Source: Prosopocoilus inquinatus | Taxonomy: Eukaryota; Arthropoda; Insecta; Coleoptera; Lucanidae | Direction of reading: 5' to 3' | DNA: 64,000 nucleotides | NCBI GenBank assembly: GCA_036172665.1 | Contig: CM069872.1 | Span: 26,044,001 to 26,108,000, forward strand | Part shown: one piece after another, positions 37,737 to 51,873 of the stretch | How the letters are laid out: each line of letters starts with the position of its first letter | How positions within the stretch are numbered: position 1 is the stretch's first letter | The notes under the pieces: model-generated | Told to the model about the DNA's origin: nothing | Databases searched by the model: none | The model's input: the letters and a program-made list of their open reading frames with translations, nothing else | Position numbers and translations under genes: made by a program

Positions 37737-40500
37737 GTTTCGTTCAAAATTATTTCCAGCTACTGCTGCGTCCGAGAACTTTGTATCTCACATCAGAGTT
37801 ACTGGAGTCCATCCAAACGTCAGATAACATGATAGATGAGTAAGTATCGATTAGATACATCACAGGAACAACGCTCATACGTGTTGTTTCGTTTAAAACT
37901 ATTTCCACTTGCTGCTGCGTCCGAAAACGTCGTATCTCACATCAGACTTACTGGAGTCCATCCAAACGTCAAATAACATGTTAGATAATTAAGGATCGTT
38001 TAGATACATCACAGGAACAACGCTAATACGTGTTGTTTCGTTCAAAACTATTTCCAGCTTCTGCTGCGTCCTAGAACTTTGTATCTCACATCAGAGTTAC
38101 TGGTGTCCGTCCAAACGTCAAATAACATGATAGATGAGTAAGGATCGATAAGATACATCACAGGAACAACGCTAATGCGCGTTGTTACATTTAAAACTAT
38201 TTGCAGCTTCTGCTGCTTCCGATAAACTTTGTATCTCACATCAGAGTTACTGGAGTCCATCCAAACGTCAAATAACATGATAGATGAGTAAGGATCGATT
38301 AGATACATCACAGGAACAACGCTAATACGTGTTGTTTCGTTTAAAACTATTTCCAGCTTGTGCTGCGTCCAAAAACTTCGTATCTCACATCAGAATTACT
38401 AGAGTCCATCGAAACGTCAAATAACATGACAGATGAGTAAGGATCGATTAGATACATCACAGGAACAACGCTAATGCGTGTTGTTTCGTTTAAAACTATT
38501 TCCAGCTTCTGCTGCGTCCGAAAATTTCGTATCACACATCAGAGTTACTGGAGTCCATCCAAACGTCAAATAACATGTTAGATAAGTAAGGATCGTTTAG
38601 ATACATCACAGGAACAACGCTAATACGTGTTGTTTCGTTCAAAACTATTTCCAGCTTCTGCTGCGTCCGAGAACTTTGTATCTCACATCAGAGTTACTGG
38701 AGTCCATCCAAACGTCAAATAACATGATAGATGAGTAAGGATCGATTAGATACATCACAGGAACAACGCTAATACGTGCTGTTTCGTTTAAAACTCTTTC
38801 TAGCTTCAGCTGCGTCCGAGAACTTCGTAACTCACATCAAAGTTACTGGAGTCCATCGAAACGCCAAATAACATGATAGATGAGTAAGGATCGATTAGAT
38901 ACATCACAGGAACAACGCTAATGCATGTTGTTTCGTTTAAAACTATTTCCAGCTCCTGCTGCGTCCAAAAACTTCGTATCTCACATCAGAATTACTAGAG
39001 TCCATCGAAACGTCAAATAACATGATAGATGAGTAAGGATCGATTAGATACATCACAGGAACAACGCTAATGCGTGTTGTTTCGTTTAAAACTATTTCCA
39101 GCTTCTGCTGCGTCCGAAAATTTCGTATCTCACATCAGAGTTACTGGAGTCCATCGAAACGTCAAATAACATAGTAGATAAGTAAGGATCGATTGGATAC
39201 ATCACAGGAACAACGATAATACGTGTTGTTTCGTTTAAAACTATTTCCAGCTCCTGCTGCGTCCAAAAACTTTGTATCTCACATCGGAGATACTGGAGTC
39301 CATCCAAACGTAAAATAACATGATAGATGAGTAAGGATCGATTAGATACATCACAGGAACATGGCTAATGCGTGTTGCTTAGTTTAAAACTATTTCCAGC
39401 TTCTGCTGCGTCCGAAAACGTCGTATCTCACATCAGAGTTACTGGAGTCCATCGAAACGACAAATAACATGATAGATAAGTAAGGATCGATTAGATACAG
39501 CACAGGAACAACGCTAATACGTGTTGTTTCGTTTAAAACTATCTCCAGATTCAGCTGCGTCCGAGAACTTCGTATCTCACTTCAGAGTTACTGGAGTCCA
39601 TCGAAACGTCAAATAACATGATAGGTGAGTAAGAATCGATTAGATACATCACAGGAACCACGCTAATGCGTGTTGTTTCGTTTAAAACTATTTCCAGCAA
39701 CTGCTGCGTCCGAGAACTTTGTATGTTACATCAGACTTACTGGAGTCCATCCAAACGTCAAATAACATGTTAGATAAGTAAGAATCGAATAGATACATCA
39801 CAGGAACAACGCTAATGCGTGTTGTTTCGTTTAAAACTATTTCCAGCTCCTGCTGCGTCCAAAAACTTTGTATCTTACATCAGACTTACTGGAGTCCATC
39901 CAAACGTCAAATAACATGTTAGATAAGTAAGGATCGCTTAGATACATCACAGGAACAACGCTAATACGTGTTGTTACATTCAAAACTATTTCCAGCTACT
40001 GCTGCGTCCGAGAACTTTGTATCTCACATCAGAGTTACTGGAGTCCATCGAAACGTCAAATAACATGATAGGTGAGTAAGGATCGATTAGATACATCACA
40101 GGAACAACGCTAATGCGTGTTGTTTCGTTTAAAACTATTTCCAGCAACTGCTGCGTCCGAGAACTTTGTATCTTACATCAGACTTATTGGAGTCCATCCA
40201 AACGTCAAATAACATGTTAGATAAGTAAGAATCGAATAGATACATCACAGGAACAACGCTAATGCGTGTTGTTTCGTTTAAAACTATTTCCAGCTCCTGC
40301 TGCTTCCAAAAATTTGTATCTTACATCAGACTTACTGGAGTCCATCCAAACGTCAAATAACATGTTAGATAAGTAAGAATCGCTTAGATACATCACAGGA
40401 ACAACGCTAATGCGTGTTGTTTCGTTTAAAACTATTTCCAGCTCCTGCTGCGTCCGAGAACTTTGTATCTCACATCAGAGTTACTGGAGTCCATCCAAAC
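37737..40500 (+). repeat. Domain 3 higher-order repeat, copy 1
   Basis: 37737-38760 aligns to 40865-41888 at 3128 bp, and 38970-40500 to 41949-43479 at 2979 bp. The 149-bp change in offset means the second copy lacks one monomer (the TTTCTAGCTTCAGCTGC type near 38.8 kb). Anchors are GCTCATACGTG (37873) and CCAGATTCAGCTGC (39546). Confidence 0.84.
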
Positions 40501-40864
40501 GTCAAATAACATGATAGATGAGTAAGGATCGATTAGATACATCACAGGAACAACGCTAATACGTGTTGTTTCGTTTAAAACTATTTCCAGCTCCTGCTGC
40601 GTCCAAAAATTTCGTATCTCACATCAGAGTTACTGGAGTCCATCGAAACGCCAAATAACATGATAGATGAGTAAGGATCGATTGATACATCACAGGAACA
40701 TCGCTAATGCGTGTTGTTTCGTTTAAAACTATTTCCAGCTTCTGCTGCGTCCGAAAACGTCGTATCTCACATCAGAGTTACTGGAGTCCATCGAAACGTC
40801 AAATAACATGTTAGATAAGTAAGGATCGCTTAGATACATCACAGGAACAACGCTAATACGTGTT

Positions 40865-43479
40865 GTTTCGTTCAAAATTATTTCCAGCTACTGCTGCGTC
40901 CGAGAACTTTGTATCTCACATCAGAGTTACTGGAGTCCATCCAAACGTCAAATAACATGATAGATGAGTAAGTATCGATTAGATACATCACAGGAACAAC
41001 GCTCATACGTGTTGTTTCGTTTAAAACTATTTCCAGTTGCTGCTGCGTCCGAAAATGTCGTATCTCACCTCAGACTTACTGGAGTCCATCCAAACGTCAA
41101 ATAACATGTTAGATAATTAAGGATCGTTTAGATACATCACAGGAACAACGCTAATACGTGTTGTTTCGTTCAAAACTATTTCCAGCTTCTGCTGCGTCCT
41201 AGAACTTTGTATCTCACATCAGTGTTACTGGTGTCCGTCCAAACGTCAAATAACATGATAGATGAGTAAGGATCGATAAGATACATCACAGGAACAACGC
41301 TAATGCGTGTTGTTTCATTTAAAACTATTTGCAGCTTCTGCTGCTTCCGATAAACTTTGTATCTCACATCAGAGTTACTGGAGTCCATCCAAACGTCAAA
41401 TAACATGATAGATGAGTAAGGATCGATTAGATACATCACAGGAACAACGCTAATACGTGTTGTTTCGTTTAAAACTATTTCCAGCTCCTGCTGCGTCCAA
41501 AAACTTCGTATCTCACATCAGAATTACTAGAGTCCATCGAAACGTCAAATAACATGACAGATGAGTAAGGATCGATTAGATACATCACAGGAACAACGCT
41601 AATGCGTGTTGTTTCGTTTAAAACTATTTCCAGCTTCTGCTGCGTCCGAAAATTTCGTATCACACATCAGAGTTACTGGAGTCCATCCAAACGTCAAATA
41701 ACATGTTAGATAAGTAAGGATCGTTTAGATACATCACAGGAACAACGCTAATACGTGTTGTTTCGTTCAAAACTATTTCCAGCTTCTGCTGCGTCCGAGA
41801 ACTTTGTATCTCACATCAGAGTTACTGGAGTCCATCCAAACGTCAAATAACATGATAGATGAGTAAGGATCGATTAGATACATCACAGGAACAACGCTAA
41901 TACGTGTTGTTTCGTTTAAAACTCTTTCTAGCTCCTGCTGCGTCCAAAAACTTCGTATCTCACATCAGAATTACTAGAGTCCATCGAAACGTCAAATAAC
42001 ATGATAGATGAGTAAGGATCGATTAGATACATCACAGGAACAACGCTAATGCGTGTTGTTTCGTTTAAAACTATTTCCAGCTTCTGCTGCGTCCGAAAAT
42101 TTCGTATCTCACATCAGAGTTACTGGAGTCCATCGAAACGTCAAATAACATAGTAGATAAGTAAGGATCGATTGGATACATCACAGGAACAACGATAATA
42201 CGTGTTGTTTCGTTTAAAACTATTTCCAGCTCCTGCTGCGTCCAAAAACTTTGTATCTCACATCGGAGATACTGGAGTCCATCCAAACGTAAAATAACAT
42301 GATAGATGAGTAAGGATCGATTAGATACATCACAGGAACATGGCTAATGCGTGTTGCTTAGTTTAAAACTATTTCCAGCTTCTGCTGCGTCCGAAAACGT
42401 CGTATCTCACATCAGAGTTACTGGAGTCCATCGAAACGACAAATAACATGATAGATAAGTAAGGATCGATTAGATACAGCACAGGAACAACGCTAATACG
42501 TGTTGTTTCGTTTAAAACTATCTCCAGATTCAGCTGCGTCCGAGAACTTCGTATCTCACTTCAGAGTTACTGGAGTCCATCGAAACGTCAAATAACATGA
42601 TAGGTGAGTAAGAATCGATTAGATACATCACAGGAACAACGCTAATGCGTGTTGTTTCGTTTAAAACTATTTCCAGCAACTGCTGCGTCCGAGAACTTTG
42701 TATCTTACATCAGACTTACTGGAGTCCATCCAAACGTCAAATAACATGTTAGATAAGTAAGAATCGAATAGATACATCACAGGAACAACGCTAATGCGTG
42801 TTGTTTCGTTTAAAACTATTTCCAGCTCCTGCTGCGTTCAAAAACTTTGTATCTTACATCAGACTTACTGGAGTCCATCCAAACGTCAAATAACATGTTA
42901 GATAAGTAAGGATCGCTTAGATACATCACAGGAACAACGCTAATACGTGTTGTTACGTTCAAAACTATTTCCAGCTACTGCTGCGTCCGAGAACTTTGTA
43001 TCTCACATCAGAGTTACTGGAGTCCATCGAAACGTCAAATAACATGATAGGTGAGTAAGGATCGATTAGATACATCACAGGAACAACGCTAATGCGTGTT
43101 GTTTCGTTTAAAACTATTTCCAGCAACTGCTGCGTCCGAGAACTTTGTATCTTACATCAGACTTATTGGAGTCCATCCAAACGTCAAATAACATGTTAGA
43201 TAAGTAAGAATCGAATAGATACATCACAGGAACAACGCTAATGCGTGTTGTTTCGTTTAAAACTATTTCCAGCTCCTGCTGCTTCCAAAAACTTTGTATC
43301 TTACATCAGACTTACTGGAGTCCATCCAAACGTCAAATAACATGTTAGATAAGTAAGAATCGCTTAGATACTTCACAGGAACAACGCTAATGCGTGTTGT
43401 TTCGTTTAAAACTATTTCCAGCTCCTGCTGCGTCCGAGAACTTTGTATCTCACATCAGAGTTACTGGAGTCCATCCAAA
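40865..43479 (+). repeat. Domain 3 higher-order repeat, copy 2
   Basis: Second copy of the 37.7-40.5 kb block, with GCTCATACGTG at 41001 and CCAGATTCAGCTGC at 42525. It is shortened by one monomer near 41.93 kb. Confidence 0.84.
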
Positions 43480-44733
43480 CGTCAAATAACATGTTAGATA
43501 AGTAAGGATCGTTTAGATACATCACAGGAACAACGCTAATACGTGTTGTTTCGTTCAAAACTATTTCCAGCTTCTGCTGCGTCCGAGAACTTTGTATCTC
43601 ACATCAGAGTTACTGGAGTCCATCCAAACGTCAAATAACATGATAGATGAGTAAGGATCGATTAGATACATCACAGGAACAACGCTAATACGTGTTGTTT
43701 CGTTTAAAACTCTTTCTAGCTCCTGCTGCGTCCAAAAACTTCGTATCTCACATCAGAATTACTAGAGTCCATCGAAACGTCAAATAACATGATAGATGAG
43801 TAAGGATCGATTAGATACATCACAGGAACAACGCTAATGCGTGTTGTTTCGTTTAAAACTATTTCCAGCTTCTGCTGCGTCCGAAAATTTCGTATCTCAC
43901 ATCAGAGTTACTGGAGTCCATCGAAACGTCAAATAACATAGTAGATAAGTAAGGATCGATTGGATACATCACAGGAACAACGATAATACGTGTTGTTTCG
44001 TTTAAAACTATTTCCAGCTCCTGCTGCGTCCAAAAACTTTGTATCTCACATCGGAGATACTGGAGTCCATCCAAACGTAAAATAACATGATAGATGAGTA
44101 AGGATCGATTAGATACATCACAGGAACATGGCTAATGCGTGTTGCTTAGTTTAAAACTATTTCCAGCTTCTGCTGCGTCCGAAAACGTCGTATCTCACAT
44201 CAGAGTTACTGGAGTCCATCGAAACGACAAATAACATGATAGATAAGTAAGGATCGATTAGATACAGCACAGGAACAACGCTAATACGTGTTGTTTCGTT
44301 TAAAACTATCTCCAGATTCAGCTGCGTCCGAGAACTTCGTATCTCACTTCAGAGTTACTGGAGTCCATCGAAACGTCAAATAACATGATAGGTGAGTAAG
44401 AATCGATTAGATACATCACAGGAACAACGCTAATGCGTGTTGTTTCGTTTAAAACTATTTCCAGCAACTGCTGCGTCCGAGAACTTTGTATCTTACATCA
44501 GACTTATTGGAGTCCATCCAAACGTCAAATAACATGTTAGATAAGTAAGAATCGAATAGATACATCACAGGAACAACGCTAATGCGTGTTGTTTCGTTTA
44601 AAACTATTTCCAGCTCCTGCTGCTTCCAAAAACTTTGTATCTTACATCAGACTTACTGGAGTCCATCCAAACGTCAAATAACATGTTAGATAAGTAAGAA
44701 TCGCTTAGATACATCACAGGAACAACGCTAATG
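43448..44733 (+). repeat. 1788-bp offset duplication (second copy)
   Basis: Matches 41660-42945 at exactly 1788 bp (12 monomers), with a few substitutions such as GACTTATTGG for GACTTACTGG. The first copy overlaps the preceding higher-order repeat. Confidence 0.84.
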
Positions 44734-46541
44734 CGTGTTGTTTCGTTTAAAACTATTTCCAGCTCCTGCTGCGTCCGAGAACTTTGTATCTCACATCAGA
44801 GTTACTGGAGTCCATCCAAACGTCAAATAACATGATAGATAAGTAAGGATCGATTAGATACATCACAGGAACAACGCTAATACGTGTTGTTTCGTTTAAA
44901 ACTATTTCCAGCTCCTGCTGCGTCCAAAAATTTCGTATCTCACATCAGAGTTACTGGAGTCCATCGAAACGCCAAATAACATGATAGATGAGTAAGGATC
45001 GATTGATACATCACAGGAACATCGCTAATGCGTGTTGTTTCGTTTAAAACTATTTCCAGCTTCTGCTGCGTCCGAAAACGTCGTATCTCACATCAGAGTT
45101 ACTGGAGTCCATCGAAACGTCAAATAACATGTTAGATAAGTAAGGATCGCTTAGATACATCACAGGAACAACGCTAATACGTGTTGTTTCGTTCAAAATT
45201 ATTTCCAGCTACTGCTGCGTCCGAGAACTTTGTATCTCACATCAGAGTTACTGGAGTCCATCCAAACGTCAAATAACATGATAGATGAGTAAGTATCGAT
45301 TAGATACATCACAGGAACAACGCTAATACGTGTTGTTTCGTTTAAAACTATTTTCAGTTGCTGCTGCGTCCGAAAACGTCGTATCTCACATCAGACTTAC
45401 TGGAGTCCATCCAAACGTCAAATAACATGTTAGATAATTAAGGATCGTTTAGATACATCACAGGAACAACGCTAATACGTGTTGTTTCGTTCAAAACTAT
45501 TTCCAGCTTCTGCTGCGTCCTAGAACATTGTATCTCACATCAGAGTTACTGGAGTCCATCCAAACGTCAAATAACATGATAGATGAGTAAGGATCGATTA
45601 GATACATCACAGGAACAACGCTAATACGTGTTGTTTCGTTCAAAACTATTTCCAGCTTCTGCTGCGTCCGAGAACTTTGTATCTCACATCAGAGTTACTG
45701 GAGTCCATTCAAACGTCAAATAACATGCTATATAAGTAAGGATCGATTAGATACATCACAGGAACAACGCTAATACGTGTTATTTCGTTTAAAACTATTT
45801 CCAGCTCCTGCTGCGTCCAATAACTTCGTATCTCTCTTCAGAATTACTAGAGTCCATCGAAACGTCAAATAACATGATAGATGAGTAGGGATCGATTAGA
45901 TACATCACAGGAACAACGCTAATGCGTGTTGTTTCGTTTAAAACTATTTCCAGCTCCTGCTGCGTCCAAAAACTTTGTATCTCACATCAGAGTTACTGGA
46001 GTCCATCCAAACGTAAAATAACATAGTAGATAAGTAAGGATCGATTAGATACATCACAGGAACATCGCTAATGCGTGCTGTTTCGTTTAAAACTATTTCC
46101 AGCTTCTGCTGCGTCCGAAAACGTCGTATCTCACATCAGAGTTACTGGAGGCCATCGAAACGACAAATAACATGATAGATGAGTAAGGATCGATTGATAC
46201 ATCACAGGAACATCGCTAATGCGTGTTGTTTCGTTTAAAACTATTTCCAGCTTCTGCTGCGTCCGAAAACGTCGTATCTCACATCAGAGTTACTGGAGTC
46301 CATCGAAACGTCAAATAACATGATAGATGAGTAAGGATCGATTAGATACATCACAGGTACAACGCTAATGCGTGTTGTTTCGTTTAAAACTATTTCCAGC
46401 TTCTGCTGCGTCCGAGAACTTTGTATCTCACATCAGAGTTACTGGAGTCCATCCAAACGTCAAATAACATGATAGATGAGTAAGGATCGATTAGATACAT
46501 CACAGGAACAACGCTAATACGTGTTGTTTCGTTTAAAACTC

Positions 46542-46610
46542 TTTCTAGCTTCAGCTGCGTCCGAGAACTTCGTAACTCACATCAAAGTTACTGGAGTCCA
46601 TCGAAACGCC
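46542..46610 (+). repeat. Monomer type shared across orientations (domain 3 copy)
   Basis: TTTCTAGCTTCAGCTGCG with GTAACTCACATCAAAG. It recurs in domain 3 near 38795, 48375, 51207, 53336, 57252, 61272 and 63952, and as a reverse complement in domain 2. Confidence 0.88.
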
Positions 46611-47017
46611 AAATAACATGATAGATGAGTAAGGATCGATTAGATACATCACAGGAACATCGCTAATGCGTGTTGTTTCGTTTAAAACTATTTCCAGCTT
46701 CTGCTGCGTCCGAAAACGTCGTATCTCACATCAGAGTTACTGGAGGCCATCGAAACGACAAATAACATGATAGATGAGTAAGGATCGATTTATACATCAC
46801 AGGAACATCGCTAATGCGTGTTGTTTCGTTTAAAATTATTTCCAGCTTCTGCTGCGTCCGAAAACGTCGTATCTCACATCAGAGTTACTGGAGTCCATCG
46901 AAACGTCAAATAACATGATAGATGAGTAAGGATCGCTTAGATACATCACAGGAACAACGCTAATACGTGCTGTTTCGTTCAAAATTATTTCCAGCTACTG
47001 CTGCGTCCGAGAACTTT

Positions 47018-47060
47018 GTATCTCACATCAGAGTTACTGGAGTCCGCGTCCAAAAACTTA
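47018..47060 (+). repeat. 43-bp truncated monomer
   Basis: GGAGTCC is joined directly to GCGTCC, removing 106 bp of the monomer interior. Ends in AAAACTTA, where the other two copies have AAAACTTT. Confidence 0.93.
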
Positions 47061-50000
47061 GTATCTCACATCAGAGTTACTGGAGTCCATCCAAACGTAA
47101 AATAACATGATAGATGAGTAAGGATCGATTAGATACATCACAGGAACATCGCTAATGCGTGTTGTTTCGTTTAAAACTATTTCCAGCTTCTGCTGCGTCC
47201 GAAAACGTCGTATCTCACATCAGAGTTACTGGAGTCCATCGAAACGTCAAATAACATGATAGATGAGTAAGGATCGCTTAGATACATCACAGGAACAACG
47301 CTAATACGTGTTGTTTCGTTCAAAATTATTTCCAGCTACTGCTGCGTCCGAGAACTTTGTATCTCACATCAGAGATACTGGAGTCCATCCAAACGTCAGA
47401 TAACATGATAGATGAGTAAGTATCGATTAGATACATCACAGGAACAACGCTCATACGTGTTGTTTCGTTTAAAACTATTTCCAGTTGCTGCTGCGCCCGA
47501 AAACGTCGTATCTCACATCAGACTTACTGGAGTCCATCCAAACGTCAAATAACATTTTAGATAATTAAGGATCGTTTAGATACATCACAGGAACAACGCT
47601 AATACGTGTTGTTTCGTTCAAAACTATTTCCAGCTTCTGCTGCGTCCTAGAACTTTGTATCTCACATCAGAGTTACTGGTGTCCGTCCAAACGTCAAATA
47701 ACATGATAGATGAGTAAGGATCGATAAGATACATCACAGGAACAACGCTAATGCGTGTTGTTTCATTTAAAACTATTTGCAGCTTCTGCTGCTTCCGATA
47801 AACTTTGTATCTCACATCAGAGTTACTGAAGTCCATCCAAACGTCAAATAACATGATAGATGAGTAAGGATCGATTAGATACATCACAGGAACAACGCTA
47901 ATACGTGTTGTTTCGTTTAAAACTATTTCCAGCTCCTGCTGCGTCCAAAAACTTCGTATCTCACATCAGAATTACTAGAGTCCATCGAAACGTCAAATAA
48001 CATGACAGATGAGTAAGGATCGATTAGATACATCACAGGAACAACGCTAATGCGTGTTGTTTCGTTTAAAACTATTTCCAGCTTCTGCCGCGTCCGAAAA
48101 TTTCGTATCACACATCAGAGTTACTGGAGTCCATCCAAACGTCAAATAACATGTTAGATAAGTAAGGATCGTTTAGATACATCACAGGAACAACGCTAAT
48201 ACGTGTTGTTTCGTTCAAAACTATTTCCAGCTTCTGCTGCGTCCGAGAACTTTGTATCTCACATCAGAGTTACTGGAGTCCATCCAAACGTCAAATAACA
48301 TGATAGATGAGTAAGGATCGATTAGATACATCACAGGAACAACGCTAATACGTGTTGTTTCGTTTAAAACTCTTTCTAGCTTCAGCTGCGTCCGAGAACT
48401 TCGTAACTCACATCAAAGTTACTGGAGTCCATCGAAACGCCAAATAACATGATAGATGAGTAAGGATCGATTAGATACATCACAGGAACAACGCTAATGC
48501 ATGTTGTTTCGTTTAAAACTATTTCCAGCTCCTGCTGCGTCCAAAAACTTCGTATCTCACATCAGAGTTACTAGAGTCCATCGAAACGTCAAATAACATG
48601 ATAGATGAGTAAGGATCGATTAGATACATCACAGGAACAACGCTAATGCGTGTTGTTTCATTTAAAACTATTTGCAGCTTTTGCTGCGTCCGATAAACTT
48701 TGTATCTCACATCAGAGTTACTGGAGTCCATCCAAACGTCAAATAACATGATAGATGACTAAGGATCGATTAGATACATCACAGGAACAACGCTAATACG
48801 TGTTGTTTCGTTTAAAACTATTTCCAGCTCTTGCTGCGTCCAAAAACTTCGTATCTCACATCAGAATTACTAGAGTCCATCGAAACGTCAAATAACATGA
48901 TAGATGAGTAAGGATCGATTAGATACATCACAGGAACAACGTTAATGCGTGTTGTTTCGTTTAAAACTATTTCCAGCTTCTGCTGCGTCCGAAAACGTCG
49001 TATCTCACATCAGAGTTACTGGAGTCCATCGAAACGACAAATAACATGATAGATAAGTAAGGATCGATTAGATACAGCACAGGAACAACGCTAATACGTG
49101 TTGTTTCGTTTAAAACTATCTCCAGCTTCAGCTGCGTCCGAGAACTTCGTATCTCACTTCAGAGTTACTGGAGTCCATCGAAACGTCAAATAACATGATA
49201 GGTGAGTAAGAATCGATTAGATACATCACAGGAACAACGCTAATGCGTGTTGTTTCGTTTAAAACTATTTCCAGCAACTGCTGCGTCCGCGAACTTTGTA
49301 TCTTACATCAGACTTACTGGAGTCCATCCAAACGTCAAATAACATGTTAGATAAGTAAGAATCGAATAGATACATCACAGGAACAACGCTAATACGTGTT
49401 GTTTCGTTTAAAACTATCTCCAGCTTCAGCTGCGTCCGAGAACTTCGTATCTCACTTCAGAGTTACTGGAGTCCATTGAAACGTCAAATAACATGATAGG
49501 TGAGTAAGAATCGATTAGATACATCACAGGAACAACGCTAATGCGTGTTGTTTCGTTTAAAACTATTTCCAGCAACTGCTGCGTCCGAGAACTTTGTATC
49601 TTACATCAGACTTACTGGAGTCCATCCAAACGTCAAATAACATGTTAGATAAGTAAGAATCGAATAGATACATCACAGGAACAACGCTAATGCGTGTTGC
49701 TTCGTTTAAAACTATTTCCAGCTCCTGCTGCGTCCAAAAACTTTGTATCTTACATCAGACTTACTTTAGTCCATCCAAACGTCAAATAACATGTTAGATA
49801 AGTAAGGATCGCTTAGATACATCACAGGAACAACGCTAATACGTGTTGTTACGTTCAAAACTATTTCCAGCTACTGCTGCGTCCGAAAACTTTGTATCTC
49901 ACATCAGAGTTACTGGAGTCCATCGAAACGTCAAATAACATGATAGGTGAGTAAGGATCGATTAGATACATCACAGGAACAACGCTAATGCGTGTTGTTT

Positions 50001-50100
50001 CGTTTAAAACTATTTCCAGCAACTGCTGCGTCCGAGAACTTTGTATCTTACATCAGACTTACTGGAGTCCATCCAAACGTCAAATAACATGTTAGATAAG
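47018..50100 (+). repeat. Domain 3 repeat beginning with a truncated monomer, copy 1
   Basis: From the 43-bp partial monomer onward this aligns to 51831 onward, first at 4813 bp and then at 4961 bp, because copy 2 has one additional 148-bp GAGGCCATCG monomer. Near 49.39 kb the offset increases again to 5108 bp. Confidence 0.8.
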
Positions 50101-51830
50101 TAAGAATCGAATAGATACATCACAGGAACAACGCTAATACGTGTTGTTTCGTTTAAAACTATCTCCAGCTTCAGCTGCGTCCGAGAACTTCGTATCTCAC
50201 TTCAGAGTTACTGGAGTCCATTGAAACGTCAAATAACATGATAGGTGAGTAAGAATCGATTAGATACATCACAGGAACAACGTTAATGCGTGTTGTTTCG
50301 TTTAAAACTATTTGCAGCTTCTGCTGCTTCCGATAAACTTTGTATCTCACATCAGAGTTACTGGAGTCCATCCAAACGTCAAATAACATGATAGATGAGT
50401 AAGGATCGATTAGATACATCACAGGAACAACGCTAATACGTGTTGTTTCGTTCAAAACTATTTCCAGCTTCTGCTGCGTCCGAGAACTTTGTATCTCACA
50501 TCAGAGTTACTGGAGTCCATTCAAACGTCAAATAACATGCTATATAAGTAAGGATCGATTAGATACATCACAGGAACAACGCTAATACGTGTTATTTCGT
50601 TTAAAACTATTTCCAGCTCCTGCTGCGTCCAATAACTTCGTATCTCTCTTCAGAATTACTAGAGTCCATCGAAACGTCAAATAACATGATAGATGAGTAA
50701 GGATCGATTAGATACATCACAGGAACAACGCTAATGCGTGTTGTTTCGTTTAAAACTATTTCCAGCTCCTGCTGCGTCCAAAAACTTTGTATCTCACATC
50801 AGAGTTACTGGAGTCCATCCAAACGTAAAATAACATAGTAGATAAGTAAGGATCGATTAGATACATCACAGGAACATCGCTAATGCGTGTTGTTTCGTTT
50901 AAAACTATTTCCAGCTTCTGCTGCGTCCGAAAACGTCGTATCTCACATCAGAGTTACTGGAGTCCATCGAAACGTCAAATAACATGATAGATGAGTAAGG
51001 ATCGATTAGATACATCACAGGTACAACGCTAATGCGTGTTGTTTCGTTTAAAACTATTTCCAGCTTCTGCTGCGTCCGAGAACTTTGTATCTCACATCAG
51101 AGTTACTGGAGTCCATCCAAACGTCAAATAACATGATAGATGAGTAAGGATCGATTAGATACATCACAGGAACAACGCTAATACGTGTTGTTTCGTTTAA
51201 AACTCTTTCTAGCTTCAGCTGCGTCCGAGAACTTCGTAACTCACATCAAAGTTACTGGAGTCCATCGAAACGCCAAATAACATGATAGATGAGTAAGGAT
51301 CGATTAGATACATCACAGGAACATCGCTAATGCGTGTTGTTTCGTTTAAAACTATTTCCAGCTTCTGCTGCGTCCAAAAACTTTGTATCTCACATCAGAG
51401 TTACTGGAGTCCATCCAAACGTAAAATAACATGATAGATGAGTAAGGATCGATTAGATACATCACAGGAACATCGCTAATGCGTGTTGTTTCGTTTAAAA
51501 CTATTTCCAGCTTCTGCTGCGTCCGAAAACGTCGTATCTCACATCAGAGTTACTGGAGGCCATCGAAACGACAAATAACATGATAGATGAGTAAGGATCG
51601 ATTGATACATCACAGGAACATCGCTAATGCGTGTTGTTTCGTTTAAAACTATTTCCAGCTTCTGCTGCGTCCGAAAACGTCGTATCTCACATCAGAGTTA
51701 CTGGAGTCCATCGAAACGTCAAATAACATGATAGATGAGTAAGGATCGCTTAGATACATCACAGGAACAACGCTAATACGTGTTGTTTCGTTCAAAATTA
51801 TTTCCAGCTACTGCTGCGTCCGAGAACTTT

Positions 51831-51873
51831 GTATCTCACATCAGAGTTACTGGAGTCCGCGTCCAAAAACTTT
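51831..51873 (+). repeat. 43-bp truncated monomer
   Basis: Same GGAGTCC/GCGTCC deletion junction as at 47018, so one ancestral deletion was copied with its surroundings. Confidence 0.93.
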